A DNA stretch of 39,571 bases from Sphingobacteriales bacterium (GCA_013298995.1 JAAFJW010000010.1:1-39571), one strand, 5' to 3'; positions 27,306 through 37,973 are shown, counted from the first letter of the stretch. Numbers and translations are program-made. The notes: generated by a model from the sequence alone, not told the origin.

Positions 27306-29660
27306 ATGGCAAAAAACTTATTAATTGTAGAATCTCCGGCGAAAGCCAAAACAATAGAAGGCTACTTGGGCAAAGATTTTTTGGTAAAATCGAGTTTTGG
27401 CCACATTCGTGATTTAAAAAAAGACGATAGTGCCATAGAAACCGAAAATAATTTTAAGCAGCATTACGAAATCCCAGCTGATAAAAAATCGCTTGTTGCC
27501 GAGCTTAAAAAACTAGCCAAAGAAGCCGAAATGGTTTGGCTAGCATCGGACGAGGACCGCGAGGGAGAAGCTATTTCATGGCATTTATTCGAATCTTTGG
27601 ATTTAAAAGAAGCCAAAACCAAGCGTATTGTTTTTCACGAAATTACGCAACCCGCCATTTTAAAAGCCATACAAAACCCTCGAAATATAGATTATAACTT
27701 GGTTTATGCCCAACAAGCCCGCAGGGTTTTAGATAGGCTGGTAGGCTTCGAGCTTTCGCCCGTATTGTGGCGCAAGGTAAAACCTTCGCTATCGGCAGGT
27801 AGGGTACAATCCGTTGCGGTACGTTTAATAGTTGATAGAGAGCGTGAGGTAAATAAATTTGATAGTGAAGCCGCTTACCGTATTGTAGCCATATTTGCCA
27901 ACGATAAAAACCAAACTTTTAAAGCCGAACTCGCCCAACGCTACGAAAAAGAAGCCGATGCCGAAAAGTTTCTAAACGATTGCTTAAATGCTACTTTTAC
28001 GGTAAACAACCTAGAGGTTAAACCTTTAAAACGTAACCCTGCTGCACCTTTTACCACATCAACCTTGCAACAAGAGGCCAGCCGAAAATTAGGTTTTTCG
28101 GTTTCCCGAACCATGCAGGTAGCACAAAAACTGTACGAAACAGGTAAAATAACATACATGCGTACCGATTCGGTAAACTTATCGGATACCGCATTAGATG
28201 CTGCAGCAAAGGAAATAAAAGCGGCTTATGGTAACAATTACCATCAATTACGAAAATTTAAAACAAAAGCAGCAGGTGCGCAAGAAGCCCACGAGGCTAT
28301 ACGTCCAACCGATTTTAGCAACCACTCTATTTCGGATATGGATGCATCCGAAAAACGCTTGTACGAATTAATTTGGAAACGAGCTATTGCATCGCAAATG
28401 AGCGAAGCGCAGATAGAAAAAACCATTGCCAAAATTGGCCTAAGCACCCGTAAAGAAGAACTAACGGCCAGCGGCGAGGTACTAAAATTTGATGGCTTTT
28501 TAAAAGTTTATCTCGAAAGCGATGATGAAGAATCGGACGCACACTTAGACGATAGCAAAACCGATAATGCAATTTTACCGCCACTTGCAACGGGGCAAAA
28601 TGTAAATTTAAACGAGATGAATGCTACCGAACGCTTCTCACGCCCGCCATCTCGCTATACCGAAGCATCTTTGGTAAAAAAATTAGAAGAACTGGGCATA
28701 GGTCGCCCATCTACTTATGCGCCCACTATTTCTACCGTACAAAACCGTGGTTATGTAGTAAAAGAAGACCGTGAAGGTAAGCAACGCAATTATAAAACCA
28801 TACTTTTAAAAGCGGGTAAAATTACCAGCAATACCCTTAGTGAAGTTACAGGAACCGAGAAATCAAAACTTTTCCCTACCGATATAGGCGCAGTGGTAAA
28901 CGATTTTTTGGTAGAACATTTTAAAGATATTGTTGATTTTAATTTTACAGCTAATGTTGAAAAAGAATTTGACGAAATAGCCAAAGGGATGAAAGAATGG
29001 ACAGAAATGCTCCACTCATTTTACAAGCCATTTCATATAGATGTGGATAATACCATGAAAAATGCCGAGCGAGCAAATGGCGAACGTTACTTAGGCGAAC
29101 ATCCCGAAAACGGCAAAAAAATTACAGTACGTATAGGCAAATTTGGTCCTTTTGTGCAAATAGGCGAGGCATTGGCCGAAGGCGAAGAGGGCGAAAAACC
29201 AACTTATGCCAGCCTACGCAACGGTTTAATGATAGAAAGCATTACGCTTGACCAAGCTTTAGAACTTTTTAAGTTACCAAAATCGGTGGGCGAGTTCGAA
29301 GGAAGCGAAGTTAAAGCAAATATTGGCCGCTTTGGCCCTTATGTATTACACGATAAAAAATTTATATCTATACCCAAAGAGATAGACCCATTAGATATTA
29401 CACTCGAAAAAGCCATCGAACTAATTACCGAAAAACGCCAAAAAGATATTGATAAACTAATAAAAACCTTTACCGAAAATCCCGAAGCAAGTATCGAAAA
29501 CGGGCGATGGGGACCATTTATACGGTTTGGTAAACTCAATATTAAAATCCCGAAAGGTAAAGAAGTAGAAACCATTACTTATGATGATGTGCTGGCACTA
29601 GCCGCAGAAGCCGATAAGGCACCTAAAAAAGGTGGACGAAAATTTGCGAAGAAAAAATAG
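27306..29660 (+). CDS. topA: DNA topoisomerase I
   Basis: LLIVESPAKAKTIEGYLGKDF; ASDEDREGEAISWHL; TYMRTDSVNLS; AHEAIRPTD. Confidence 0.97.
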   Translation: MAKNLLIVESPAKAKTIEGYLGKDFLVKSSFGHIRDLKKDDSAIETENNFKQHYEIPADKKSLVAELKKLAKEAEMVWLASDEDREGEAISWHLFESLDLKEAKTKRIVFHEITQPAILKAIQNPRNIDYNLVYAQQARRVLDRLVGFELSPVLWRKVKPSLSAGRVQSVAVRLIVDREREVNKFDSEAAYRIVAIFANDKNQTFKAELAQRYEKEADAEKFLNDCLNATFTVNNLEVKPLKRNPAAPFTTSTLQQEASRKLGFSVSRTMQVAQKLYETGKITYMRTDSVNLSDTALDAAAKEIKAAYGNNYHQLRKFKTKAAGAQEAHEAIRPTDFSNHSISDMDASEKRLYELIWKRAIASQMSEAQIEKTIAKIGLSTRKEELTASGEVLKFDGFLKVYLESDDEESDAHLDDSKTDNAILPPLATGQNVNLNEMNATERFSRPPSRYTEASLVKKLEELGIGRPSTYAPTISTVQNRGYVVKEDREGKQRNYKTILLKAGKITSNTLSEVTGTEKSKLFPTDIGAVVNDFLVEHFKDIVDFNFTANVEKEFDEIAKGMKEWTEMLHSFYKPFHIDVDNTMKNAERANGERYLGEHPENGKKITVRIGKFGPFVQIGEALAEGEEGEKPTYASLRNGLMIESITLDQALELFKLPKSVGEFEGSEVKANIGRFGPYVLHDKKFISIPKEIDPLDITLEKAIELITEKRQKDIDKLIKTFTENPEASIENGRWGPFIRFGKLNIKIPKGKEVETITYDDVLALAAEADKAPKKGGRKFAKKK

Positions 29661-29674
29661 CTTTATAAGACATA

Positions 29675-29707
29675 AGACATTCCAAGTTTTAAAAACTTGG
29701 AATGTCT
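29675..29707. terminator. 16-bp perfect hairpin downstream of topA, first unit of a degenerate ACTTGGAA/ATGTCTA repeat stretch
   Basis: agacattccaagtttt-a-aaaacttggaatgtct. Confidence 0.55.
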
Positions 29708-29774
29708 ATTTGGAATGGAATGTCTAGTTGGAAAGTTTCTAAAACTTGGAAAGTCTAGTTGTAAATTAATCGCT

Positions 29775-29782
29775 TATATTTG
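29775..29782 (+). promoter_or_regulatory. Bacteroidota -7 box TATATTTG for mnmA
   Basis: Exact TAnnTTTG match 20 nt upstream of the ATG. Confidence 0.5.
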
Positions 29783-29802
29783 CAAGCTATACAGCATTAA
29801 AA

Positions 29803-30891
29803 ATGAGCAAACACGGTAGAATATTAGTAGCCATGAGCGGCGGAGTAGATAGCTCGGTTGCAGCTGTTATGCTACACGAGCAAGGCTACGAAGTTATTGG
29901 GCTTACTATGAAAACCTGGGATTACGCATCATCCGGTATAAATAACAAAGAAACAGGGTGTTGTAGCCTAGATTCGATAAACGATGCCCGTACATTGGCC
30001 GTTAATTACGGCTTTCCGCATTATATTTTAGATATTAGAGATGAGTTTGGCGATTTTGTGATTGATAATTTTGTGGACGAGTATGTGGCTGGCCGCACTC
30101 CAAACCCCTGTGTATTATGCAATACGCACATAAAATGGAATGCGCTTTTAAAACGAGCCAATAAACTAGATTGCGAATTTATTGCCACTGGGCATTACGC
30201 CAATATACGCAAACATACAAACGATAGGTATGTAATATCGAAAGGGAAAGACGAAAATAAAGACCAATCGTATGTGCTGTGGGGCGTTACACAAGAAAAC
30301 CTAGCCCGTACAAAATTTCCATTGGGTTCGTTTGCAAAATCAGAAATTAGGCAAATGGCTTTGGATATGGGCCAAGCCGAACTGGCCAATAAAAGCGAAA
30401 GCTACGAAATATGCTTTGTACCCGATAACGATTACCGAGCATTTTTAAAACACCGCCTACCCGAGCTAGAAAACACAGTAAAAGGAGGTGATTTTGTATT
30501 AACCGATGGCACAAAAGTAGGTACACACCAAGGCTACCCATTTTATACCATTGGCCAAAGGCGAGGCTTAAATATTGCATTGGGGCATCCCATGTTTGTA
30601 ACCCAAATACTGCCCGAAAGCAATACCGTAGTGTTAGGCACACAAGATGAATTACAAAAAATGAGTGCCAAAGTGCGTGGTTTAAACTTAATAAAATATG
30701 CCAGCATAACCGAACCATTAGAAGCAATAACCAAAATACGATATAAGGATGCTGGAGCGTTAAGTTATATTTACCAAGAAAACGATTTGATGCATATAAA
30801 CTTTCATCACTCGGTTTCGGGTATTGCACCTGGGCAGTCGGCAGTTTTTTACGAAGGTAACGACCTACTGGGTGGTGGATTTTTAATTTAA
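29803..30891 (+). CDS. mnmA: tRNA-specific 2-thiouridylase
   Basis: VAMSGGVDSSVAAVMLHEQGYEVIGLTMK; GRTPNPCVLCNTHIKW; GHYA; IGQRRGL. Confidence 0.97.
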   Translation: MSKHGRILVAMSGGVDSSVAAVMLHEQGYEVIGLTMKTWDYASSGINNKETGCCSLDSINDARTLAVNYGFPHYILDIRDEFGDFVIDNFVDEYVAGRTPNPCVLCNTHIKWNALLKRANKLDCEFIATGHYANIRKHTNDRYVISKGKDENKDQSYVLWGVTQENLARTKFPLGSFAKSEIRQMALDMGQAELANKSESYEICFVPDNDYRAFLKHRLPELENTVKGGDFVLTDGTKVGTHQGYPFYTIGQRRGLNIALGHPMFVTQILPESNTVVLGTQDELQKMSAKVRGLNLIKYASITEPLEAITKIRYKDAGALSYIYQENDLMHINFHHSVSGIAPGQSAVFYEGNDLLGGGFLI

Positions 30892-30897
30892 TAGGTT

Positions 30898-31566
30898 ATG
30901 ATAAAAATGTTTAAGGTTTTAGGTTTTTTATTTTTGATGTTTGTGATAATATCCTGTAATAAAGATAATCCTTCACCCGATTTTAAGTACAATTTTTATC
31001 CTTTGGCATTAAAAAAAGTTTTGATTTACGAAGTAGATTCTACCGATATAAACAGCTTTAACAAAACCACCAAAAACTTTAAATTTCAAATTAAAGATTC
31101 GATTGCCGATACTTATATAGATGCCACCAACCGCACAGCATACCGTATAGAGCGGTATAAGAAACAAGCAAACGAAACAGTATGGAGATTCCAAAAAATA
31201 ATTTCGAGAGTACTTAACACCCGCAATGCCGAAGAAACTATTGATAACAAAACCTATATCCGCTTGGTTTTTCCACCCGAAATTGGCACCAGCTGGAATG
31301 GTAACTCTAAAAACGATTTTATAGAAAAAGAGTTTTCGATTACCGAAATGTACGATACATTTTCATTGAAAAATTTAGCCTTTAAAAATACCTTAATTAC
31401 TCATTTTGAAGAAGTTAATTTAATTAGAGAAGATAAAGAAAGCCATACTTATGCCCAAGGCGTAGGCCTAATAGCCTCGGATGTAAGGGCGGTTGATGTA
31501 GATATATCGAACCAAAAAATAACCAATGGTTTTTTTTATACCATGCAGCTAATTGCTTACAGGTAA
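30898..31566 (+). CDS. Putative lipoprotein of unknown function
   Basis: Lipobox-like FVIISCNKD after a short hydrophobic segment. Confidence 0.75.
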   Translation: MIKMFKVLGFLFLMFVIISCNKDNPSPDFKYNFYPLALKKVLIYEVDSTDINSFNKTTKNFKFQIKDSIADTYIDATNRTAYRIERYKKQANETVWRFQKIISRVLNTRNAEETIDNKTYIRLVFPPEIGTSWNGNSKNDFIEKEFSITEMYDTFSLKNLAFKNTLITHFEEVNLIREDKESHTYAQGVGLIASDVRAVDVDISNQKITNGFFYTMQLIAYR

Positions 31567-31731
31567 TATCACATACACTTGTAAAATACGGAATGAAATG
31601 TATTAGTTAAAATAGCGGATAACTTTAAGCTCTAAAACGGTAAAATACATTGATTAATAATATATTAAAGTAATAATATAGTATTAAAATCTAGTTTTAA
31701 ACCCTTTTATATTTTATTTAACCACCTTTTT

Positions 31732-31772
31732 TGTTTTTAAAATTTTAGATGAAATGTAAAATTTTAAAAACA
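31732..31772. repeat. 16-bp perfect inverted repeat, 9-nt spacer
   Basis: TGTTTTTAAAATTTTA / TAAAATTTTAAAAACA. Confidence 0.6.
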
Positions 31773-31843
31773 CCAACTTCTACAAAAAATAAAATCTTAG
31801 TTTCGCCAATTCGTTAATTTTTATAAAACGAAATAAAACAACA

Positions 31844-33667
31844 ATGGCAAGAAACGGACTAAACAGCAGTTCAGCACAAACACAAGAGCTATCAAAAGCT
31901 AAAATCAATAAAGAAAATCTCCAAAAAATTTCGGGGCTACTAAAATACCTTAAACCTTACCGTGGTAAATTTGGTATTGGCATGGTGTTTTTATTGCTAT
32001 CGAGCTTAACAGGTTTGGCTTTCCCGGCATTAATAAAAATGATGGTAGAAACCGCACAAGGGCATTTGGCAGGTTATGGCTTGCCGCAAACGGTTAATGG
32101 CATAGGTTTTTTAGCTTTCGCGATTTTGTTTTTACAATCCTTTGTATCGTTTTTTAGAATACGCCTTTTTGTTGAAGTAGCCGAAAAAGCCTTGGCCGAT
32201 ATTAGGCGTGATACCTACTTTAAAATGATTACCTTACCCATGAATTTTTTTGCCAACCGCCGTGTGGGCGAATTAAATAGCCGTATATCGGCCGATTTAT
32301 CGCAAATACAAGACACCATAACCACTACCCTAGCCGAAATGATACGCCAAATTATTTTGCTTATTGGCGGCATTACTTTATTAATTATTGTATCGGGCAA
32401 GCTAACGCTGTTTAACCTATCTATACTGCCTTTAATTGTGGTAGCTGGTGTGTTTTTTGGTAAAGCTATACGCAAAATATCACGCAGTGCGCAAGATAAA
32501 TTGGCCGAATCGAACACCGTGGTTGAAGAAACCTTGCAAGGCATAGCCAACGTAAAAGCCTTTGTAAACGAAGCCTACGAAGCCAACCGTTACGATAAAA
32601 GCCTACGTGAAGTAGTAAAAATTGCCCTACGTGGGGCAAATTACCGTGGTGCTTTTGCATCGTTTATTATATTTTGCTTGTTTGGGGCTATTGTGGGCGT
32701 AATTTGGTACGGCAGTTTATTGGTGCAAGCAGGCAGCTTAAGTGTAGGCGATTTGCTGGCTTATGTACTCTACTCGGTATTTGTGGGTGCGGCAATGGGC
32801 AGTTTTCCAGAGCTTTATGCCAATGTACAAAAAGCCGTTGGCGCATCGGAACGGGTTTTAGAAATTTTAGACGAAGCAAACGAGCCAATCTCAATCCGTG
32901 AAAACGACAATAAAATTAACCAAGTTATAAAAGGCGATTTAGCTTTTAAAAACATCCGCTTTGCGTACCCTAGCCGTAGCGAAATTACGGTTTTACACGA
33001 TGTAAGTTTTGAGGCAAAAATGGGGCAAAAAATAGCCATTGTAGGCCCATCGGGTGCCGGAAAATCAACCATTGCAGGCTTAATTTTAAAGTTTTATGAT
33101 GCCCTTAACGGGGATATTTTATTTGATGGCAAACCTATTTCGGGCTATTTATTAACTGATATACGCAAGCAAGTAGCCATTGTACCGCAAGATGTGATTT
33201 TGTTTGGCGGCACCATTTTAGAAAACATTGCCTACGGTAAACTCGGCGCAAGCCAACAAGAAATTATGGAGGCTGCCCAAAAAGCCAATGCACACCAGTT
33301 TATATCGGCTTTCCCCGAGGCTTACGAAACTGTTGTAGGCGAACGGGGTGTAAAACTATCGGGCGGGCAACGCCAGCGTATTGCCATTGCTAGGGCATTA
33401 CTTAAAAATCCAGCCATACTTATTTTGGATGAGGCTACATCGTCGTTAGATTCCGAATCGGAACGGTTGGTACAAGAAGCCCTAGAAATTTTAATGAAAA
33501 ACCGTACTTCTATCATTATTGCTCACCGATTATCAACCATACGGGATGCCGATAAAATTATAGTTTTAGACCACGGCAATGTGGTAGAAAGCGGTACACA
33601 CCAACAGTTGGTGCAGATAGAAAACGGGTTGTATAAGCATTTGAGTGGGTTGCAGACTAATTTATAA
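31844..33667 (+). CDS. ABC exporter, fused permease-ATPase
   Basis: Walker A GPSGAGKST, LSGGQRQRIAIARALL, ILILDEATSSLDSES. Confidence 0.95.
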   Translation: MARNGLNSSSAQTQELSKAKINKENLQKISGLLKYLKPYRGKFGIGMVFLLLSSLTGLAFPALIKMMVETAQGHLAGYGLPQTVNGIGFLAFAILFLQSFVSFFRIRLFVEVAEKALADIRRDTYFKMITLPMNFFANRRVGELNSRISADLSQIQDTITTTLAEMIRQIILLIGGITLLIIVSGKLTLFNLSILPLIVVAGVFFGKAIRKISRSAQDKLAESNTVVEETLQGIANVKAFVNEAYEANRYDKSLREVVKIALRGANYRGAFASFIIFCLFGAIVGVIWYGSLLVQAGSLSVGDLLAYVLYSVFVGAAMGSFPELYANVQKAVGASERVLEILDEANEPISIRENDNKINQVIKGDLAFKNIRFAYPSRSEITVLHDVSFEAKMGQKIAIVGPSGAGKSTIAGLILKFYDALNGDILFDGKPISGYLLTDIRKQVAIVPQDVILFGGTILENIAYGKLGASQQEIMEAAQKANAHQFISAFPEAYETVVGERGVKLSGGQRQRIAIARALLKNPAILILDEATSSLDSESERLVQEALEILMKNRTSIIIAHRLSTIRDADKIIVLDHGNVVESGTHQQLVQIENGLYKHLSGLQTNL

Positions 33668-33710
33668 ACAGGCAACGGGCTTTCGGGCAGGATAGCTTTG
33701 GGCAGTGAGT

Positions 33711-33817
33711 TTAGGTGTTTAACCGCATCGCTTAGGTGTTTAACCTAATTGCATTGGGTCTATAACCTAAAACTTTGGGTCTAGAACCCAAACGGTGGGG
33801 TTGATAACCTAAACGAA
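33711..33817. repeat. Five degenerate 21-22-nt tandem units, each a mini-palindrome (TTRGGTnTnTAACCtAA)
   Basis: Units begin near 33711, 33732, 33754, 33775 and 33796. Confidence 0.65.
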
Positions 33818-33848
33818 GGGGTTTTTAGTAATGCGTTATAAGTTCAGC

Positions 33849-33899
33849 CCGTGGATGATGGCACACCAAAAATTAACGGTTGGTGTGCCACAACCACGG
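33849..33899. other. Long two-part hairpin in the convergent intergenic region
   Basis: Outer CCGTGG/CCACGG and inner TGGCACACCAA/TTGGTGTGCCA (11 bp perfect). Confidence 0.55.
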
Positions 33900-33935
33900 T
33901 AACGAACAATCCCCCCTACCAAATCCCAACCACAA

Positions 33936-33967
33936 AAAAAGCCCTTACAAAACTGCAAGGGCTTTTT
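33936..33967. terminator. Bidirectional intrinsic terminator between rpsJ (-) and the ABC exporter (+)
   Basis: AAAAAGCCCTT-(10 nt)-AAGGGCTTTTT. Confidence 0.85.
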
Positions 33968-33987
33968 AATATCAAAACAAAAACCTA

Positions 33988-34293
33988 TCAGACTTTAATC
34001 TCAACCTCTACACCCGAAGGAAGCTCTAATTTCATAAGTGCGTCAACCGTTTTGGCCGATGCGCTGTAAATATCCAACAACCTTTTGTACGAGCATAATT
34101 GAAACTGCTCTCTCGCTTTTTTGTTTACGTGTGGTGAACGTAATACGGTAAAAATTTTCTTTTCGGTAGGTAAGGGAATTGGTCCGCTTACTACTGCACC
34201 CGTAGGTTTTACTGTTTTTACAATTTTCTCGGCCGATTTATCAACCAAGTTGTAATCGTACGATTTTAATTTAATTCTAATTCTTTGGCTCAT
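33988..34293 (-). CDS. rpsJ: 30S ribosomal protein S10
   Basis: [43 protein letters not shown]. Confidence 0.97.
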   Translation of the reverse strand: MSQRIRIKLKSYDYNLVDKSAEKIVKTVKPTGAVVSGPIPLPTEKKIFTVLRSPHVNKKAREQFQLCSYKRLLDIYSASAKTVDALMKLELPSGVEVEIKV

Positions 34294-34352
34294 TTTTATT
34301 TGTTTTAAGTGTAAGCAAGGTTAGAGCTATTAGTAACCAGGCCTTTTTTTTG

Positions 34353-34522
34353 ATGGTTAATTATTAATTGTTAATGGTAAATGGTTAATTGTTAATGGTT
34401 AATTGTTAATTGTTAATTGTTAATGGTTAATGGTTAATTATTAATGGTTAATTGTTAATTATTAATGGTTAATGGTTAATGGAATGGCTAATTAATAATT
34501 AACCATTTAACCATTAACAATT
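34353..34522. repeat. Heptamer-based AT-rich tandem repeat (TTAATGG/TTAATTG/TTAATTA) with a terminal inverted arm
   Basis: About 18 near-consecutive 7-nt units; 34366-34390 is an inverted match to 34497-34522 with one 1-nt indel. Confidence 0.85.
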
Positions 34523-34532
34523 ATGTTTATGT

Positions 34533-36641
34533 TTATGCGTTTGCTTTAGCGCCTTTAACTTTGGCTACCACTTCATCTTGTACACCTTTGGGTGCAGGGT
34601 CGTAGTGGTTAAATTCCATGGTTGAAGTTGCCCTGCCCGATGTAATGGTACGTAACTGGGTTACATAACCAAACATTTCTGATAAAGGTACCAATGCTTT
34701 AATTACTTGCGCACCTGCTCGGGTATCCATACCTTGTAACTGGCCTCTTCTACGGTTTAAATCGCCCATTACATCACCCATGTTTTCTTCTGGTGTTAAT
34801 ACCTCTATTTTCATAATAGGCTCCATTAAAACGGGTTTACATTTTGGTAAGGCTTCTCTAAACGCATTACGGGCAGCAAGCTCAAATGATAAAGCATCTG
34901 AATCGACAGCGTGAAACGAACCATCAATTAAGCGCACTTTCATTGAAGTAACTGGGTAACCAGCCAATACACCGTTTGATAGCGATGCTTCGAAACCTTT
35001 TTGTACCGAAGGTATAAACTCGCGAGGAATAGAACCGCCCGATATTTCGTTTACAAACTCTAAACCAATTTTAGTTTCATCTTCTACTGGCGAAATAATA
35101 ACTTGTATATCGGCAAATTTACCACGGCCACCCGTTTGTTTTTTGTAGGTTTCACGATGCTGCACTGTACCTGTAATAGCTTCTTTGTAAGCAACTTGTG
35201 GCGCACCTTGGTTTACTTCTACTTTAAATTCGCGTTTTAACCTATCCATCAAAATATCTAGGTGTAACTCGCCCATACCTTGTATAATGGTTTGGCCACT
35301 ATCTTCATCAGTATGTACACGGAAAGTTGGATCTTCTTCGGCTAGTTTATTTAAAGCCATACCCATTTTATCTACATCGGCCTGTGTTTTAGGCTCAATA
35401 GCTAAACCAATAACTGGGTCGGGGAAATTCATCGACTCTAAAATAATCGGATTTTTTTCTTCGCAAAGCGTATCTCCAGTTTTAATATCTTTAAAACCTA
35501 CTACTGCAGCAATATCGCCAGCACCTACATTAGGTATTGGGTTTTGCTTATTGGCATGCATTTGGAAGATACGAGAAATACGCTCTTTATTTCCCGAACG
35601 TACATTATATACATACGAACCAGCTTCTAAATTACCAGAGTAAACACGTATAAAACATAAACGACCTACAAATGGGTCGGTTGCAATTTTAAATGCTAAA
35701 GCTGCAAACGGTTCTTTTTCATCGGGTTTACGTAAAATTTCTTCGCCTGTATCGGGGTGTGTACCTACAATACCTTCTTGGTCCATTGGCGATGGCAATA
35801 ATTCCATCACATAATCCAACATGGTTTGTACACCTTTATTTTTGAAAGACGAACCACATACCATTGGTACAATTGAAGCATCTAAAACGGCTTTGCGTAA
35901 AGCGTCTAATATTTCACGTTCGGTAATGCTTTCTGGAGCTTCAAAAAATTTCTCCATCAAGCTCTCATCATAATCCGCAACCGATTCTAATAATTTTTCT
36001 CTCCACTCGGTAGCTTCTTCAATCAAATCTGCAGGAATTGGTACTTCGGTAAAGGTCATGCCTTTATCCTCTTCGTTCCAGATAATACCTCTCCAGTTTA
36101 TTAAATCAACCACGCCTTTAAATTGGTCTTCGCTACCAATAGGTATTTGTAATGGCACAGCATTACTGCCTAGCATATCTTTAACTTGTTTTACTACTTT
36201 TAGGAAATCGGCACCAGCCCTATCCATTTTGTTCACAAAACCTATGCGAGATACGCTGTAATTATTGGCTAAGCGCCAGTTGGTTTCTGATTGTGGCTCT
36301 ACACCATCAACGGCCGAAAACAAAAACACCAAACCATCCAATACACGTAGCGAGCGGTTAACTTCAACCGTAAAATCAACGTGGCCTGGGGTATCAATAA
36401 TGTTTATGTGGTAATTATCGCCTCTATATTTCCAGTTTACGGTAGTAGCTGCCGATGTAATGGTGATACCACGTTCTTGTTCTTGCGCCATCCAATCCAT
36501 TGTTGCAGCACCATCATGTACTTCACCAATTTTATGACTAACACCAGCGTAATACAAAATACGTTCGGTTGTGGTGGTTTTGCCGGCATCAATGTGGGCG
36601 GCAATACCAATGTTTCTTGTAAATCTTAAATCTCTAGACAT
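34533..36641 (-). CDS. fusA: Translation elongation factor G
   Basis: [36 protein letters not shown]; full-length EF-G domains. Confidence 0.98.
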   Translation of the reverse strand: MSRDLRFTRNIGIAAHIDAGKTTTTERILYYAGVSHKIGEVHDGAATMDWMAQEQERGITITSAATTVNWKYRGDNYHINIIDTPGHVDFTVEVNRSLRVLDGLVFLFSAVDGVEPQSETNWRLANNYSVSRIGFVNKMDRAGADFLKVVKQVKDMLGSNAVPLQIPIGSEDQFKGVVDLINWRGIIWNEEDKGMTFTEVPIPADLIEEATEWREKLLESVADYDESLMEKFFEAPESITEREILDALRKAVLDASIVPMVCGSSFKNKGVQTMLDYVMELLPSPMDQEGIVGTHPDTGEEILRKPDEKEPFAALAFKIATDPFVGRLCFIRVYSGNLEAGSYVYNVRSGNKERISRIFQMHANKQNPIPNVGAGDIAAVVGFKDIKTGDTLCEEKNPIILESMNFPDPVIGLAIEPKTQADVDKMGMALNKLAEEDPTFRVHTDEDSGQTIIQGMGELHLDILMDRLKREFKVEVNQGAPQVAYKEAITGTVQHRETYKKQTGGRGKFADIQVIISPVEDETKIGLEFVNEISGGSIPREFIPSVQKGFEASLSNGVLAGYPVTSMKVRLIDGSFHAVDSDALSFELAARNAFREALPKCKPVLMEPIMKIEVLTPEENMGDVMGDLNRRRGQLQGMDTRAGAQVIKALVPLSEMFGYVTQLRTITSGRATSTMEFNHYDPAPKGVQDEVVAKVKGAKANA

Positions 36642-36677
36642 TATATTTTGGGGGGATTTTCTGTGATTTTTTTAAAC

Positions 36678-36717
36678 AATTACACCGATTATTATTTAAC
36701 AAACAATCGGTGTAATT
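36678..36717. promoter_or_regulatory. 13-bp perfect inverted repeat in the rpsG-fusA spacer
   Basis: AATTACACCGATT / AATCGGTGTAATT, 14-nt loop. Confidence 0.6.
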
Positions 36718-36739
36718 TATAAACTATCTCATCTAATTT

Positions 36740-37207
36740 TTAGAACCTAAAATGTGAGAATGCTTTGTTAGCCTCGGCCATTTTGTGGGTATCTTCTTTT
36801 TTCTTAACTGCTGCACCTTCGCCTTTGGCTGCCGAAATAATTTCGCCTGCTAATTTCTCGGTCATTGTTTTTTCGCCACGTTTGCGGCTATAGCTTATTA
36901 ACCATTTCATACCTAGGGCAATTTTACGCTCGGGCCTTACTTCGGTAGGTACCTGAAAATTAGCACCACCCACACGGCGTGATTTTACTTCTACACCTGG
37001 CATAATATTATTTAATGCTTTTTTAAAGGTTTCTAAACCATTTTCGGTGGTTTTAGTTTCTACCATTTCTATTGCGCCGTAAAAAATATCGTAAGCGATA
37101 GATTTTTTTCCATCGTACATCATATTGTTTACAAACCTGGTTACCATTACGTCGTTAAACTTTGGGTCAGGCAGGATAATTCTCTTTTTTGGTTTCGATT
37201 TTCTCAT
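36740..37207 (-). CDS. rpsG: 30S ribosomal protein S7
   Basis: [52 protein letters not shown]. Confidence 0.97.
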   Translation of the reverse strand: MRKSKPKKRIILPDPKFNDVMVTRFVNNMMYDGKKSIAYDIFYGAIEMVETKTTENGLETFKKALNNIMPGVEVKSRRVGGANFQVPTEVRPERKIALGMKWLISYSRKRGEKTMTEKLAGEIISAAKGEGAAVKKKEDTHKMAEANKAFSHFRF

Positions 37208-37226
37208 TGTCTTGTCCTCCGTTTAA

Positions 37227-37649
37227 TTATTTCTTTTTCTTTGCACCACCTTTGGTAGGGGCTGCAACTACTTGCCCAGGTTTAGGGCGTTTGGTACCAT
37301 ATTTACTTCTACGTTGGTTACGGCCAGCTACGCCAGCAGTATCTAATGCGCCACGCACAATGTGATAACGTACACCAGGTAAATCTTTTACCTTTCCGCC
37401 ACGTACCAATACGATAGAGTGTTCTTGCAAATTGTGGCCTTCGCCAGGGATGTAAGCGTTAATCTCTTTGCCGTTGGTTAAACGTACACGAGCAACTTTA
37501 CGCATGGCCGAGTTTGGTTTTTTAGGGGTAGTTGTATATACACGTGTACATACGCCTCTTCGCTGTGGACAGCTGTCCAATGCTGGGGATTTACTCTTGT
37601 CCACCAGTGCTACTCTACCTTTCCTAACTAATTGTTGAATGGTTGGCAT
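37227..37649 (-). CDS. rpsL: 30S ribosomal protein S12
   Basis: [68 protein letters not shown]. Confidence 0.98.
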   Translation of the reverse strand: MPTIQQLVRKGRVALVDKSKSPALDSCPQRRGVCTRVYTTTPKKPNSAMRKVARVRLTNGKEINAYIPGEGHNLQEHSIVLVRGGKVKDLPGVRYHIVRGALDTAGVAGRNQRRSKYGTKRPKPGQVVAAPTKGGAKKKK

Positions 37650-37973
37650 TTAAATAATTTATGTTTTAAAATTTATTTGTTTCCCTATTGCTTTTAGTTA
37701 CTACATAGCATACCCATGCAAAAGGAATGCAAAAGTAGAATTTTTATATTGATAAACAAAGCGTTGAAGTAATTATTTTTTGGGTGCTATTTTATATCCC
37801 TATTGGGGGAAATTTTAAGCGTTTAATAAGGTTTAGGTAAGAGGGTTTTTTATAAGTAGCGAATGTTGCTCAAAAGACGGAATAGCTTAACAAAAATGTT
37901 ACTCTATTTTTTTGTTGTAAGCAAAAAATAACATACAATTGTAAAATAAAATAACTTTTAAAATCAATTGAAA

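Noticed and set aside
30347-30829. 160-aa antisense ORF in mnmA
   Set aside because: Overlaps a conserved gene throughout; low-complexity translation without domain features.
33711-33817. CRISPR-like short array
   Set aside because: About 21-nt degenerate units without spacers.
34353-34522. CRISPR array
   Set aside because: Units are 7 nt with no unique spacers; this is a simple tandem repeat. No cas genes were seen in the window.
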